From NCBI RefSeq assembly GCF_036884655.1, contig NC_088355.1, forward strand, positions 19,908,001-19,972,000: a DNA stretch of 64,000 bases, read 5' to 3'. The notes below the pieces were generated by a model. The model searched no databases. It was not told where the DNA came from and worked only from the letters and a program-made list of their open reading frames with translations. This DNA is from Musa acuminata AAA Group (lineage: Eukaryota > Streptophyta > Magnoliopsida > Zingiberales > Musaceae). The translations under genes and the position numbers were made by a program. Every line of letters begins with the position of its first letter. Positions within the stretch are counted from its first letter, which is position 1. Positions 22,568 to 33,670 of the stretch are shown here, one piece after another.

Positions 22568-24400
22568 TCAAAAGTCCTTTGTCAACCCTGCATTTGAGAT
22601 CATACACCTTGCTCTCTTCAAGAGTGTTCTGTTCATACGTTCGGCCACACCATTTTGTTGAGGCGTTATCCTAATAGTGCGATGCCGAACGATTCCTTTA
22701 TTTTTGCAGAATTCTTCAAAATCACCTTCACAAAATTCCATGCCATTATATGTTCGAAGCCGCTTAATCTGTTTACCTGTTTGCTTCTCAATCAAAGCCT
22801 TCCATTGTTTAAATGTTAGAAAAACATCATTTTTATGCTTCAGAAAATTAACCTAAACTTTCCTGGAATAATCGTCAATGAAAGTCAACATATACCTGGC
22901 ACCACCCTTAGATTGAACATGAGCTGGACGCCAAAGGTCTGAATGAATATATTCAAGAGTACCTTTCGTTTTGTGAACTGTCGGAGAAGTGAAGCTGACT
23001 CTTTTCTGCTTTCCAAAAATGCAGTGTTCACAAAAATCAAGTGGCTTAGTACTCTGTCCGCAAACTAGACCCCTTTTGCTCAATATACTCAAACCTTTTT
23101 CGCTCATATGACCCAAACGCATATGCCATAATTTGGTGATGTCAGAATTAGATAATGATGATGACGAAACTGCAACCGAACCTGTGACAGTAGTTCCCTG
23201 CAGAATATACAAACTACCAGACCTACAAGCTTTCATAACAATAAGGGCACTTATAGAAACTTTCATAACTCCACCTTCAGTTGTGTATTTACACCCAAGG
23301 GCCTTTAGGGTGCCTAAAGAGATGAGATTCTTTTTTAAATCAGGAACATATCTAACATTAGTGAGCATCCTCATAATACCATCATGCATTTTAATTCTGA
23401 TTGTGCCTCTACCAACAACATCACATACGATATTATTGCCCATCAAAACAATTCCACCATTACAAGATTGATATGTGGAAAACAAATCCCTATTGGGACA
23501 CATGTGATAAGAACAACCTGAATCTAAAATCCATTCATTTTTAGACCTTGTCCTGTCATCAATACCAGAAAAAATATTTCCAACAATCTCATCAGTTGCT
23601 ACACTAACTTCAGCGGATTCAAAAGATTTTTCAACAAATTTTTTCTTTTGCTTTAATTTATTTTTCAATTTAAAGCAATCAGATTTAATGTGCCCCATTT
23701 TATGACAATATCTACATTCCAAATTTCTATGTTTGGATTTAGATCTACTACTGTCAAATTCTCTTTTATCCATTCTCCCCCTAACAACTAGACCCTCAGC
23801 CTGATTCTCTCTACTTTCCCCAGTGATATTCCTATCTATCTGCTCCTTAGATTTCAGTGCAGATTTAATTTCTTGATACAAAACTGTTTCTTTTCCATAA
23901 ATCAAAGTATCACGGAAATGCTTAAAAGATTGGGGAAGAGAACACAATAGTAACAAAGCCTTATCCTCATCATCAATTTTTGCATCTATATTCTCTAAAT
24001 CCATAACCAAAGAATCAAACTTATCAAGATGCGAGAGTATAGATGTACATTCAATCATCCGAAGCATATACAGTCTCTGCTTCAAGTAGAGACGATTCTC
24101 CACTGTCCTCTTCATGTACAAGGCTTTAAGCTTGTCCCACATGCTCTTAGCCGTAGTCTCCGTAGCTACCTCTCGTAAAACCTCGTCAGAGAGATTTAGA
24201 ATGATGCTTGATCGGGCCTTCTTATCCATACCCGCAAGCTCTTCTTTTGACATATCATCTGGAATGCTCTCGACTCCCTGTAGTACCAAATCAACTCCGT
24301 CTTGAACCAGAATGGCCTCCATCTTGAGTTGCCACCAGCCGAAGTTGACATTTCTATCAAATTTCTCGACAACAATCTTTGTTATTGTCATCGTTGCCAA
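22568..24400 (-). pseudogene. Copia C gag-protease-integrase (one stop)
   Basis: It starts at the ATG at 24400 ([15 protein letters not shown]), a short distance after the PBS, which fits a genuine start. The first frame spans 515 codons: copia Gag (about residues 10-180), CCHC knuckle [14 protein letters not shown] (about 228-241), protease [11 protein letters not shown] (about 290), GAG-pre-integrase HMRLGH...CEHC (about 427-463) and integrase with HSDLW and DDYSR (about 490-512). A TAG replaces the expected Trp after DDYSRKV. The same frame continues to 22568 with TYNGMEF and GVAERMNRTL, which include integrase acidic residues. Truncated particle and protease proteins could still be made if transcribed. 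Confidence 0.88.
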
Positions 24401-24416
24401 AAGATCCCAGAACCAG

Positions 24417-24428
24417 GCTCTGATACCA
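24417..24428 (-). other. Copia C primer-binding site
   Basis: GCTCTGATACCA on the plus strand, complement of the tRNA-Met PBS, three bases from the 5' LTR. Confidence 0.85.
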
Positions 24429-24431
24429 GTT

Positions 24432-24874
24432 TGTTAGAGTTAGCCCCAGAAAATTTACCACAAGGTAATTTTGGCAACCCAACAAGACAATAAAACAGAA
24501 AGAATAAAAGCGAGACAAGAACACCAGAACACTAGATATACGTGGTTCGGTCAATTGACTTTGACCTACATCCACGGACGAAAGAGGAGCAAATTACTAC
24601 TGCAAAAGAGGGACAATTACAAATGCCTTAGAAAGATGTTCCTAGGCCATAAAACACCCGAAAATACTAAACAAGAAAAACCAAACTATAAGTCCAAACT
24701 ATTTAACTGAGTATAGACTTAAACCAAAGCAAACACTTAGGTTTTTCTTATGGTGCCTCTTGTGCTGCCTGTGGTGTATCTGACTTCAAAGCCCAGGCTC
24801 TTATTTATAGTTCCAAGACGAGACAACAAGTCTGATTTTCCCGATGTGGGACTATGGGACTTGCCAAACTAACA
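24432..24874 (-). repeat. Copia C 5' LTR
   Basis: A TGTTAG...CTAACA repeat matching 20962-21406. Confidence 0.9.
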
Positions 24875-24879
24875 TCTTC
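24875..24879. repeat. Target site duplication, Copia C right
   Basis: TCTTC, identical to 20957-20961. Confidence 0.85.
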
Positions 24880-25627
24880 AGCTGTGTGGTATCAGTGCAA
24901 GCTTGAAAAGTCTTAGTCCCCATAGGGCTTGCTCGTTATTCCGGTAGCTAACTCAATCTGATAGTTAGTATTTCCGGCCTTCATTTCTAGTTCCATTATT
25001 CTTAGTATTCATTTGAGTCTTGCCATTAGGGGTGGATCTTGTTGGCAGAGGTTCTATCCTTTATTAGTGGATCGAGTTAGATGTCCCTATTGTAGGTTTA
25101 AGTAAGAGAAGTACTTGTTTGATTCTGCCATTAGTGGTATATTTCCTAGTTATAAGGTAAAGTATGGGAAGCACTAGTTCGATCCTAGTATCTAATAGTT
25201 TAGAGAGTGAGATAGAGCAATGGGAGACTTGAAGCAAGGCGGGGCAGACCAATAGACATGGTATTGAGAACGAAGTCGGGGCGGTATTGAGAACGAAGGC
25301 AAGTGGACAAAGGCTAAGATATAGATCCTGGCGAGTTTCCCTGCTCTAACTCCTGTAGTTGTTCCTTTCATTCTATGTTCTTGTTGATGATTCTTTTCAT
25401 TTGTATTAATTCTCCTTTTCACTTGTATTGATATGTGTGTTGAATAAGTCATAGAAGAATTATAATTAATAGAATAATAGTAATATAAGAAATAATTGGT
25501 TCCAAAGCAACTAAGTAAGGGCTTCAACTTCACTTTCTCTTACTAAAAGCACCTATCACTCAGATTCTATATGTCCTTCTTTAAAACAAATACTAGTAGT
25601 AAATTACTTATCGGACTGAAACCACCC

Positions 25628-25755
25628 ACTATAGTATAACAATACAGAATACAAGTCTTCCCCAGTAGAATAATAAGAATATGGGTAATACACACTATAG
25701 TATAGCTATACAGAATACAAGTCTTCCCCGGTAGAATAATAAGAATATGGGTAAT
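25628..25755 (+). repeat. Tandem duplication, unit 64 bp
   Basis: Two adjacent copies start CACTATAGTATA and contain AGAATACAAGTCTTCCCC. Confidence 0.9.
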
Positions 25756-27600
25756 ATAAGTAGTAAGTAGAATAATACGAATAAAGAAGATAACTCATAG
25801 GGTACGATGTAGTGCAGTTTAATACTTTTTGTAGTCAGCATCAGAATGAAACGTGGGTGGGCTCTAAAGTAGGCAAGTCAGAATGGAAACTGTAAGAATT
25901 GAATGGAATTAGTTGACAGAGTGAACACTAGCGGCAGGAGCTCCCCCGATCATGAGTTTGATAGTTAGCAGTGTAACTCCTCAAGGCCTCTTTGTCTCTT
26001 TGACTTATAGGGTAGGGTAGGCTGGTTGACTTACTTGCTTGTTAGAGTAGGGATAGTTTCATTCCAATACTACGGCAGGGTAGTTAAATAAAATAAATTA
26101 TAAAAAATAAAAAAACTACTTACCCTTGTTTCATCCGTTCTCCTATGTTTCCTCTCCAATAAACTCCCCTGACGCTCGTCGAAAGCAAGAACGGAACAGG
26201 GTTATACCTATCAACTATCCTGGGTTACATCAATCTAGAATACCTAGCTTAGTAGCTTAACGACTTGTCATCTCTTTTCCCTTTGCCTTTCCTTTCTCTC
26301 ATGTTTGAGTGCAGTTACATGATTGGGATAACTAAGCTTACTACTTGTGAGATCAATTCCTCTAATCTAATTAAAATATAATAATAATAGATATGGTTGC
26401 CTATCCAGTGTTTTACTCGGTAGTTTAAAGTGTTGTTGGGTCTGCAAGGGAAGCTGTTAGAGCAGATACATGAGTTAGTTCGGTTCTGGTGTATGTGTTT
26501 CATCTATATTTGTAGCGAGTAGCGCCTGTTCCGAGATACTTTCCAAGCACAGCTAATTCAGTAGTATAAGTTGACTTTCCCAATTAATAGTCAAGGCTTC
26601 CCTTGACTGTTTTATAGCTTAAAAGGCCTGTTTTATAGCTTCAATGAGTTTCCCTATCATCTGATCTTCCCCCTTCAATAAATGCTTTTTAGTGTATGGA
26701 CAAGTCTAGTTTACAAGGGTTGATGAAACAATTAACTTAAGTACTTGAACAAGACTCTCCTTCTGCCCTATGATTAAGTACGCTGCCTCCCAAGATTCAA
26801 TTAGGTCCACTCATTCACCTCATCGACAACGAATTAAACTAGAGCAACTCTCTCCCTCGGGATGAAATAAGAACATAACATGAAAAGCTTACAAATACTT
26901 ATTACTTAACTGCCTCCCTTGAGGGTTCCCTAGCCTAGTAGTTATAGCCCCTTTCACTCAAGCTTGTATTAACTGAGTTTGTAGTCCTGTTGAATCAATA
27001 TTTTTTGCCTAACCAACTAGCATGCTCTCTCTTTGCCTACCTAGTGCTCTCAACTCTTAAGTTATAATTTCACTCACTGGTTACCTCGACTCTGGCTCTG
27101 GCAACTCCTACCCCTCTTAGAACGGGTGCATTAGATGGTTTTTCAATTTGAAGTGTTTTGTTACTACTTTATTCTTCTAGTTTTTGACTTACTTTCCTAT
27201 TGTTATGCTTGTTTACTTACTTCCATACTGGGGTTACGGGTGCCTCCATTCTGAAGTCGGGACAGAGTCAAGTACAGGCGAGAAAGTGGGAAGTTATGTT
27301 TAATAGAGTCAAGGAAGAAAAGATGAAACTAGAACCGAATCTCTCTCTACCCTTAACATTAAGTATAGCCTTATTGTCTACCTTGCCTGCCGAAAGGGAG
27401 AATTGACCTCAGTAGTAACAGAATGAAACAAGCATAACTTGAAACCCACATCTAGTATAAGACTTAGGATTGAACCAATAAATCCAATACTAAAACTACT
27501 AAGATAAAAATTGAACCAACCTATGACCATAAGTACTGAAGTCTGGAATTGCTATCAGCCAAGTAATGGATAGACAAGCAACGACTACGCCGTTGTGCGG

Positions 27601-27661
27601 CAGCAATAATAAGTATGTTATAACGAAGTTATAACAATTCCTTTGTTCGTGTTACGCGACA
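27601..27661 (+). repeat. Dispersed 61-bp repeat, copy 2
   Basis: Partner of 20374-20434. Confidence 0.85.
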
Positions 27662-27663
27662 AC

Positions 27664-27970
27664 GCTGTTTCACGGGTTTTGGTAAAAATCTCATTCAAAA
27701 TGGGCTTGCTATTAGGGAAAATGCCAGTGCTACCTTTTTTCCCGGGTTTCATAAAAAAATAAGTTATTTTTCTCGGTCTATTAGTGGAAATGCCAATGCT
27801 ATAAAAAAAGCTAGGTTTCCTCAAAAAGATCATTGAAAATAGGTGCTCTATTAGCGAAAATCACTTCACTGCCTTTTTTTTCCCGAGTTTCGATAAAATA
27901 TTATTCAATTTTCTCGATCTATTAGGGAAAATAAGGTTGCTGCCTTTTTTACCGGGGTTTTGTAAAAAGT
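27664..27970 (+). repeat. Degenerate tandem repeat, four units of about 60-95 bp
   Basis: Each unit has a CTATTAG(G/T)GAAAAT-like block followed by a T-rich stretch with CCCGGGTTT or CCGAGTTT-like sequence, as near 27712, 27776, 27847 and 27917. The units are strongly diverged. Confidence 0.65.
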
Positions 27971-28328
27971 AGTTACTTGGTCATTAGTTGTAGCTTGTCT
28001 ATTAGTATTGACTTTGCTCATAGCAAATAGAGAAATGGGATAGGACTTGAGTTCGACTTGCCTAGTGTCTTGTCTACGTGTCTCTTGCTCTAGTACTGTA
28101 GCTTATCATCTTATCTGCTTGGCCCCGGTTTTGAGTTATAGCGCTGTTAGCATTGGTTCCACTCTCTTTATTAGTTGAATTACCTGTTTTGAGTTCAAGT
28201 ATTAAAAGCCACCTGTTTAAGTCTTGTTAGATGTAGTTGGTTTCCTATAGAGTGGGTTCGGTCTAAGAAACAGGGAAATAAGCCGGATAGGCAGTCAAGT
28301 CCGATTTAGATGTCGGAGCCCCAAGCCT

Positions 28329-28370
28329 TAAATACAGTAGAAGCATACTTAAATACAGTAGAAGCATACT
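28329..28370 (+). repeat. Tandem duplication, unit 21 bp
   Basis: Two perfect copies containing AATACAGTAGAAGCATACT. Confidence 0.95.
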
Positions 28371-29930
28371 GAGGTAGGAGCAGTGCTAGGCTAAGTAACT
28401 GTAAAGCAAGCCTCAAAGCCAGGGGGAACTCATATTTATAGACAGGAGGGAACGACTTAGATATAGGGATATCTGATTGGAAGAAAGGAATAGTAGGCTC
28501 GGAAGCTTTAGCGAAAGTCCTAGTTCCATATTGAGTTATTGTTGACATCGGTTTCGTACTGATAGGCAGGAGAGGCAAGGTTGCAAAAGTTCCTAATAGG
28601 CTTTAAAGATAGGAGTGGTATAGTGAAAGGTTAATGTCAGAATGAGAGTTCTAATAGGGGCAGACATGTATAAAGAAAAGACAGGCTCACTTCTGAACTC
28701 AGTAATGTTAGGAGCGGGCCTAATCGCCCATAACTAAAGAAATAAATTGAAGAATGCAATAAAAGATAAAGTCAGATTCATAGGCTAGAGTTAAAGAAAG
28801 AAAGTGGGGAAGGGCCTACTCCCTACCGCCCATAACACATAACATAGTAATAACAACAATGAATGGAAAGAACAAGTAAAAGAATCGCACTACCGAGCCC
28901 CAGAGCTAACTACCACGCTAACGACTTCGACTATAACATAGTGGACTTGGCCCGTAGCTTGTATTGTATTAATTGCTTGGTGGATCTAAATCAGTTATTG
29001 AAGAATCAAAACCCAACAGCAAGGCTATTTGCATGTAGCCCTATTCTTGTTAGTAGCAGTATAAGAAGTGGGGGAGAAGCAAGGAAGCGAGGCCCTAACT
29101 TTAGAGCTCATATCATATATGCCGCTACAGGTCTAATACATAGTTTAGTTAATACAAAGTTTCATTCTTTGGCTTATGACTCTACTTCTTAGTCGGTAAA
29201 TCCCCTTACTCATTCTTTTCATGCGGGGAGCTCAACTCTTATGCTTGCTGCTATTAGTCTACTATTGGTAGCTACAGTCCTGGCCAAGCTACTACAAACA
29301 GTCAAGTCAGAACAAAACGGGTGTAGCACTAAAGGGCAGCTAGGTCCAAGCAACTACAACAGTTACGCGGCGAGTTATGAGCAAGTCTAGACAGTGGATT
29401 CCGCTAATGCTTTAGGGGGTTAGGCTCAAGTTTAGCCTGTCACTCTCTTCTTTCACTTGAAGGGAACTTTGCTCTCTCAATGGCGAGTGCTTCATTTGTG
29501 GTCTAATTGAATTGCGCTCTGTGTCGGTGACAACCTCTTACTCAGATCTAGTTTAGAAGTCCCTTCTTTAGCCAATAGAAAGAGATATAATATAGAGATA
29601 AGGAGAGTCCCAGTCCAGAAAGTGAAGGTTAGGCACTCTAACAAAGTGTTTTTTCCCTAACCTAAGAAGCACTCCCTTAAAGACTAGTAGGCATTCTCAA
29701 GTAAAGGTCCCAAAGGGATGTCTGCCCCTTCTTAAGCAATGACTCTCCCTTCTTAAGCAATTACTATGAAGGATGTGCATCTTTGGCTAAATGATTAATT
29801 CATATTTAGTGTGCTAAAGTTCTAAAAAGCATCGGGCCAATCGTCCATTATCAGAGTCACCATTTCAGTAATTACGAGGAATTTCTCCATTTTGAATCCT
29901 TTCCTTCTTTTCTTTGCAGACAAAATGTCC

Positions 29931-30006
29931 CAATCACTTACCTTGGTTTACTATAAACTCACTCTTGCCAATCACTTACCTTGGTTCACTATAAACTTAC
30001 TCTTGC
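29931..30006 (+). repeat. Tandem duplication, unit 38 bp
   Basis: Two copies starting CAATCACTTACCTTGGTT. Confidence 0.9.
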
Positions 30007-30878
30007 TAGGATTCCCAGATAAGAATAGAGACAGAAATACTTAACTCAGAATAGATACTGAAAGACTTAAAGGAAGAAAATAGAAATCCAACAAAATAGC
30101 CTTTACCTGTTCCCATGTATGTAGCTAGACTTGGTTCTCATTGCGCTCTCTCAAAGAAAGAGAAATAGAATAAGAGTCGAGCCTAAGAGAGTCCAACTTA
30201 GGAAATATAACATTTTGCTATCCCTAGTTCTAGCGTCTGAGCGGGAGTTAGTTCCTTATCGAGTTGGTCACGCGTCTCGTCAAAGAACGTAACAATTAGG
30301 GGAATCCTAAGTTCCCACTGAAGCAATACAATAGAATGAACTAAAGCCAACTTGAATAGTTCATCAGCATCATTTATTTCTATTTTGAATCGATGGAGAT
30401 TGATTGCATGTCTCCGCTCTGGAAAACAGGCATGATTCAATGTTATGTCTATTCCACTTTCTTCTTTTTTACTTGTTTGAGAGCGGCGCTATCGCTTCCT
30501 TTGGTCAAGTGGGGCTATTTATTATCCATCCCTTGAATACATCTCCTTACTCTCATCCCAGAGAATGGAGAATTGTCATTCATGATTTCAAATGTAAGAA
30601 AATCCATTATTCTTGTCTATAGGGGTGTCAGAGACCTAAATTAGCAATTGGCTCCCCATTTAGAATTCGTCCTACTTACCCCTTTGAAGTCTCCCTTCTC
30701 TGTTCCGGAGTCCTAGAAGGAAAGCAAAGCTAGGAATTCTCTTTGGTCTTAGCATCACCAAGTGGGCTCTCGAATTCGGTCTGCCAAGAAGACACTAACC
30801 TTCATCCACAATCCCTAGCTCTCTTACTTAGTGCAACTAGTACAGCTTCTTTCTCTTTTCTTTTTTTAGTAGCCCGGT

Positions 30879-30948
30879 AGGATTCATGCTTTCCACCTTC
30901 TCTTTATTTGGAACTAAGGCAGGATTCATGCTTTCCATCTTCTCTTTA
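30879..30948 (+). repeat. Direct repeat of 28 bp
   Basis: AGGATTCATGCTTTCCA with the following CTTCTCTTTA occurs at 30879 and 30921. Confidence 0.9.
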
Positions 30949-31359
30949 GTAGCCCACGAGTAGCGATGCCTACGGGTGCTGCGCCCACATGCAACGACTC
31001 CTACGGGCGCTGCGCCCACGTGCAGCGGCGCATACGGGCACTACGCACTCATGCAGAGGCGTCGCAGGGCAACGATGCCTGTTGCCCGCTGGCACACCAC
31101 CCATGTGCGAGCCGCTCGTGGGCAAGGGCAGCATCTCCCCCCCACATAGGCTGTCGTTGGCTGGGTGGCGGTGGCCGCAACAAGTAGCAAGAGATGGGGG
31201 GGTTAGGGTTTGGGGCAAAAAGATAGTTTTGCCCTTGTGAATTTGAGAAATTCTAATTCTATCCTTTTGTCCAAATTATGAAAATACCCCTCACAATTCA
31301 AAAAATTTCCTACATGTCCTTAATTTCATAAAATATTAATTAATTAAAAGATTTAATTG

Positions 31360-31418
<59 letters not shown>
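31360..31418. repeat. (ATT)n microsatellite
   Basis: About 19 uninterrupted trinucleotide units. Confidence 0.95.
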
Positions 31419-32045
31419 CTAGTAGTTCTACATGATAATGATGTGTACATGTGATGTATAAGATGTGGACGGATGATCATGGACCGTGTGATGTGTGTAC
31501 TTGTGATTATTATTATTGGAGCCTACGAGCCTCTAATTTATTTCTCGTTTATTGTCGGGCCTACGTGTTTGTGATTAAGTTGTAATTACACGACGATGTG
31601 CAACGGGAGTGTAGAAGCGATAGTGGGACCCACAAGACTGAGATGGACAATCGCGACGTATGGAGATGCGTCGAGATGTCGACGGAACCGACGATGATGA
31701 GATGGATGATCATAGGGCATAGAGATGCGCCACCGTACACATATATCTCGATTTGAGTGATTAGACCTACTAGCTCGGGCCTAATCATATTAGGATATGG
31801 TCCATGATTATCTAGTATGATTGCTCATTTGATGTGTGATTATTTATATACATACTAGATATATATATTTGCATGCGATATAGATATATATTAAATATGT
31901 ATGTGTGTGACACGTCATATTAGGAGACCAAATCAAAAATCTCCTCTCTTTATAATATTAAGTCGGTAAACATGAGGCAATTAGATTGACCCACATGGCC
32001 TTCCATCATTCTAGGTAGGGATCGATTCTCGACATAGGTTGAGTT

Positions 32046-32337
32046 GGTTGAGTCACTCGAGGCTCACCTATTTCGCGATTCGCTATCTTACCTACGACAT
32101 AGAGATATCACCAGTGACCTAAGGGTATGGTATGCTTGGTCGAGTCACTTGAGGGCATATTGTCGAATCAGAATTATCTTGTAACGATGGTGATGACTTA
32201 ACTAAACACTATCGTTAGTCGAGTTACTCGAGGCCATGGTGGTTCGGAGGCCGAACCGGATGAGAATCGTAAGGAGTTGTGATTGGCAAGAGTTGCCTAC
32301 CTTTATGGGCTTAGCGTAATTGGTCGAGTCACTTGAG
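32046..32337 (+). repeat. Four spaced copies of a 16-bp motif in Copia D leader
   Basis: GGTCGAGTCACTTGAG occurs at 32138 and 32322, with variants at 32046 (GGTTGAGTCACTCGAG) and 32217 (AGTCGAGTTACTCGAG). Spacings are about 92, 79 and 105 bp. Confidence 0.85.
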
Positions 32338-32534
32338 ATTACGTTAAGACGCCGATTGGATCCCGATCCCCACTAGAGATCTGCCAGGGGTCTCTAATTC
32401 ACGTACCGGAGGGAGTTGTGTGATTCGTGAGAAAATAGTAAGAGTAGATTAAGATAGAAGTCCTTATCTTAATTATTTATTTTTTTACAAAATCTGCATG
32501 TATTTATTTCTACTACATCTTTATTTTCAGAAAT

Positions 32535-33550
32535 ATGTTGCATTTAAGTTCCTTACATGGCATACTTGATGTCAACCGTCTCAATGGTCCAAATTATACC
32601 GATTGGCTCAAGGGCAAGCGAGGATGAGATCTCTCGCTACATGAAGTACATAGATGACTCCACTCTTACTCAGTGTTACATGTTAGGCTTCATGACTCCT
32701 GAGTTACAGAGACAACATGAAAAGATGGATGTCAGATCCATTCTCCTGTATCTACAAAAATTGTTTGAGGAATAGGGAAGGACTCCATGGTATAAGATAT
32801 CCAAGAGTCTCTTCCATACTAGGATGATTAAGAGGACACCGGTTCGGAACCATGTCCTTAAGATGATTGAGTAGATCGAGAAACTCACAAGTCTAGGAAT
32901 GGTCCTAGAGAATGACTTATGTGTAAAACTTGTACTTCAGTCCCTACCAGATTCATTTTCTCAATTCATAATGAATTTTAATATAAACAAGCTTGAGATG
33001 ACTCTCCTTGAGCTCCTCAATATGTTGAGGGAGCCAGAGAGCACCATCAAGAAAGAAAAGCTAGTTCTCTATATTGGTGAGACCAAAACGAAAATGAAGG
33101 TAGAAAAGTCCCTTAAGAAAGGCAAGGACAAGGGCGGATCGGGTAAGCAAAGGTTGCTTAGAAAGACCCAACAAAGGATAAAGGTCAATGCTTTCATTAT
33201 GGTAAAGATGGGCACTGGAAGAGGAACTGCAAAAGGTACCTTGTAGAGAGGGTGAAACAAAAGCTTAGAGGAGCTTCAAGTATATTCATGATTAGTCTCC
33301 AATTGTTAGATTTTTGTGATAGTGTATGGTATTGGATACCGGTAGTGCTTATCACATCTATAATTTGTTGTAAATTCTGACAAAGCCTAGGAGATTAGCG
33401 TAAGGATCTTCTCATAATGGTTTATTTATGCTAGGCAGTGCTCCACATGTCATGAATGTAAGTGCGTCCAAGAGGAAATAAGATGAGGTGAACAGTGCAT
33501 ACTTGTGACATTATAGGCTGAGTCATATCTATGAGGGAAGGATTCAAAAG
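32535..33550 (+). pseudogene. Copia D gag-protease (broken, first part)
   Basis: An ATG at 32535 opens a reading that contains ILDVNRLNGPNYTDWLK, the N-terminal Gag signature of many plant copia elements. An internal deletion and frame change follow near 32615. Further Gag sequence is seen at 32557-32775 and 32899-33246. The CCHC knuckle [14 protein letters not shown] is at 33189-33230. Protease VLDTGSAYHI starts near 33329, and a remnant of GAG-pre-integrase (RLSHIYEGRIQKLL) ends at 33555, where a solo LTR interrupts. The rest of the element resumes at 48767. Several stops and frame changes make it inactive. Confidence 0.8.
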
Positions 33551-33555
33551 TTGCT
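33551..33555. repeat. Target site duplication, solo LTR left
   Basis: TTGCT, compared with TTACT at 48762-48766. Confidence 0.6.
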
Positions 33556-33670
33556 TGTTAGGACTCTAGCTAGGAGAGTCCTAATTGAGTTTCATTGAGA
33601 GGGGCATTCATATAAAACCTACCTAGCCGACCCTTATTAAAGAGGTGAAGAGGCTAACTAAGGATAGGAT
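33556..33670 (+). mobile_element. Gypsy-type solo LTR, left part
   Basis: It starts TGTTAGGACTCTAGC, like the gypsy A LTR at 37225. The matching right part is 48494-48761, ending TTCTATCA. Together they make about 383 bp, close to one LTR (394 bp for gypsy A), with no internal region. It is therefore a solo LTR, split by the SIRE-type element. The middle of this part (after about 33620) differs from gypsy A, so it belongs to a related subfamily. Confidence 0.7.
33666..33670. repeat. Target site duplication, SIRE-type 1 left
   Basis: AGGAT, compared with AAGAT at 48489-48493. Confidence 0.6.

Larger units (their letters stand above)
20962..24874 (-). mobile_element. Copia C: internally deleted LTR retrotransposon
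   Basis: On the minus strand: 5' LTR (24874-24432), PBS (24428-24417), gag, protease, integrase, start of RT, then a deletion to the end of RNase H, purine tract (about 21420-21407) and 3' LTR (21406-20962). Perfect 5-bp target duplications flank it. The Gag start and domain order resemble the Tork/Tnt1-like copia group, an assignment from memory. LTRs of 445 and 443 bp differ at about 14 substitutions and one 2-bp indel by eye, about 3%. Most differences are transitions. It is non-autonomous because most of the RT and the YVDD site are gone. Confidence 0.9.
24880..30959. other. Mitochondrial-like spacer, segment 4
   Basis: About 6 kb of non-coding spacer continuous with segment 3 once Copia C is removed. 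It contains several tandem duplications (25628, 27664, 28329, 29931 and 30879, listed) and no recognised gene. The 109-codon ORF at 28863-29192 has no domain I know. The right edge, near 30960, is set by the change to GC-rich retroelement sequence and is approximate. Confidence 0.45.
30960..32534 (+). mobile_element. Copia D, 5' non-coding part (LTR and/or leader)
   Basis: This stretch lies upstream of the Copia D Gag. It begins GC-rich with a CTACGGGYGCTGCGCCCAC motif repeated near 30968 and 30991, then turns AT-rich with an ATT microsatellite. It ends in a leader carrying four spaced copies of a GGTCGAGTCACTTGAG-like motif. I could not find a convincing LTR end, PBS or left target duplication, so the element is probably 5'-truncated and the left boundary is a guess. 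Confidence 0.5.

Noticed and set aside
28863..29192. 109-codon ORF in the spacer
   Set aside because: No recognisable domain or composition bias, no context, and its length is expected by chance in 6 kb of spacer.
30960..31240. Possible GC-rich protein-coding exon with ORFs on both strands
   Set aside because: The tandem CTACGGGYGCTGCGCCCAC motif explains the open frames. No splice or protein similarity was recognised.
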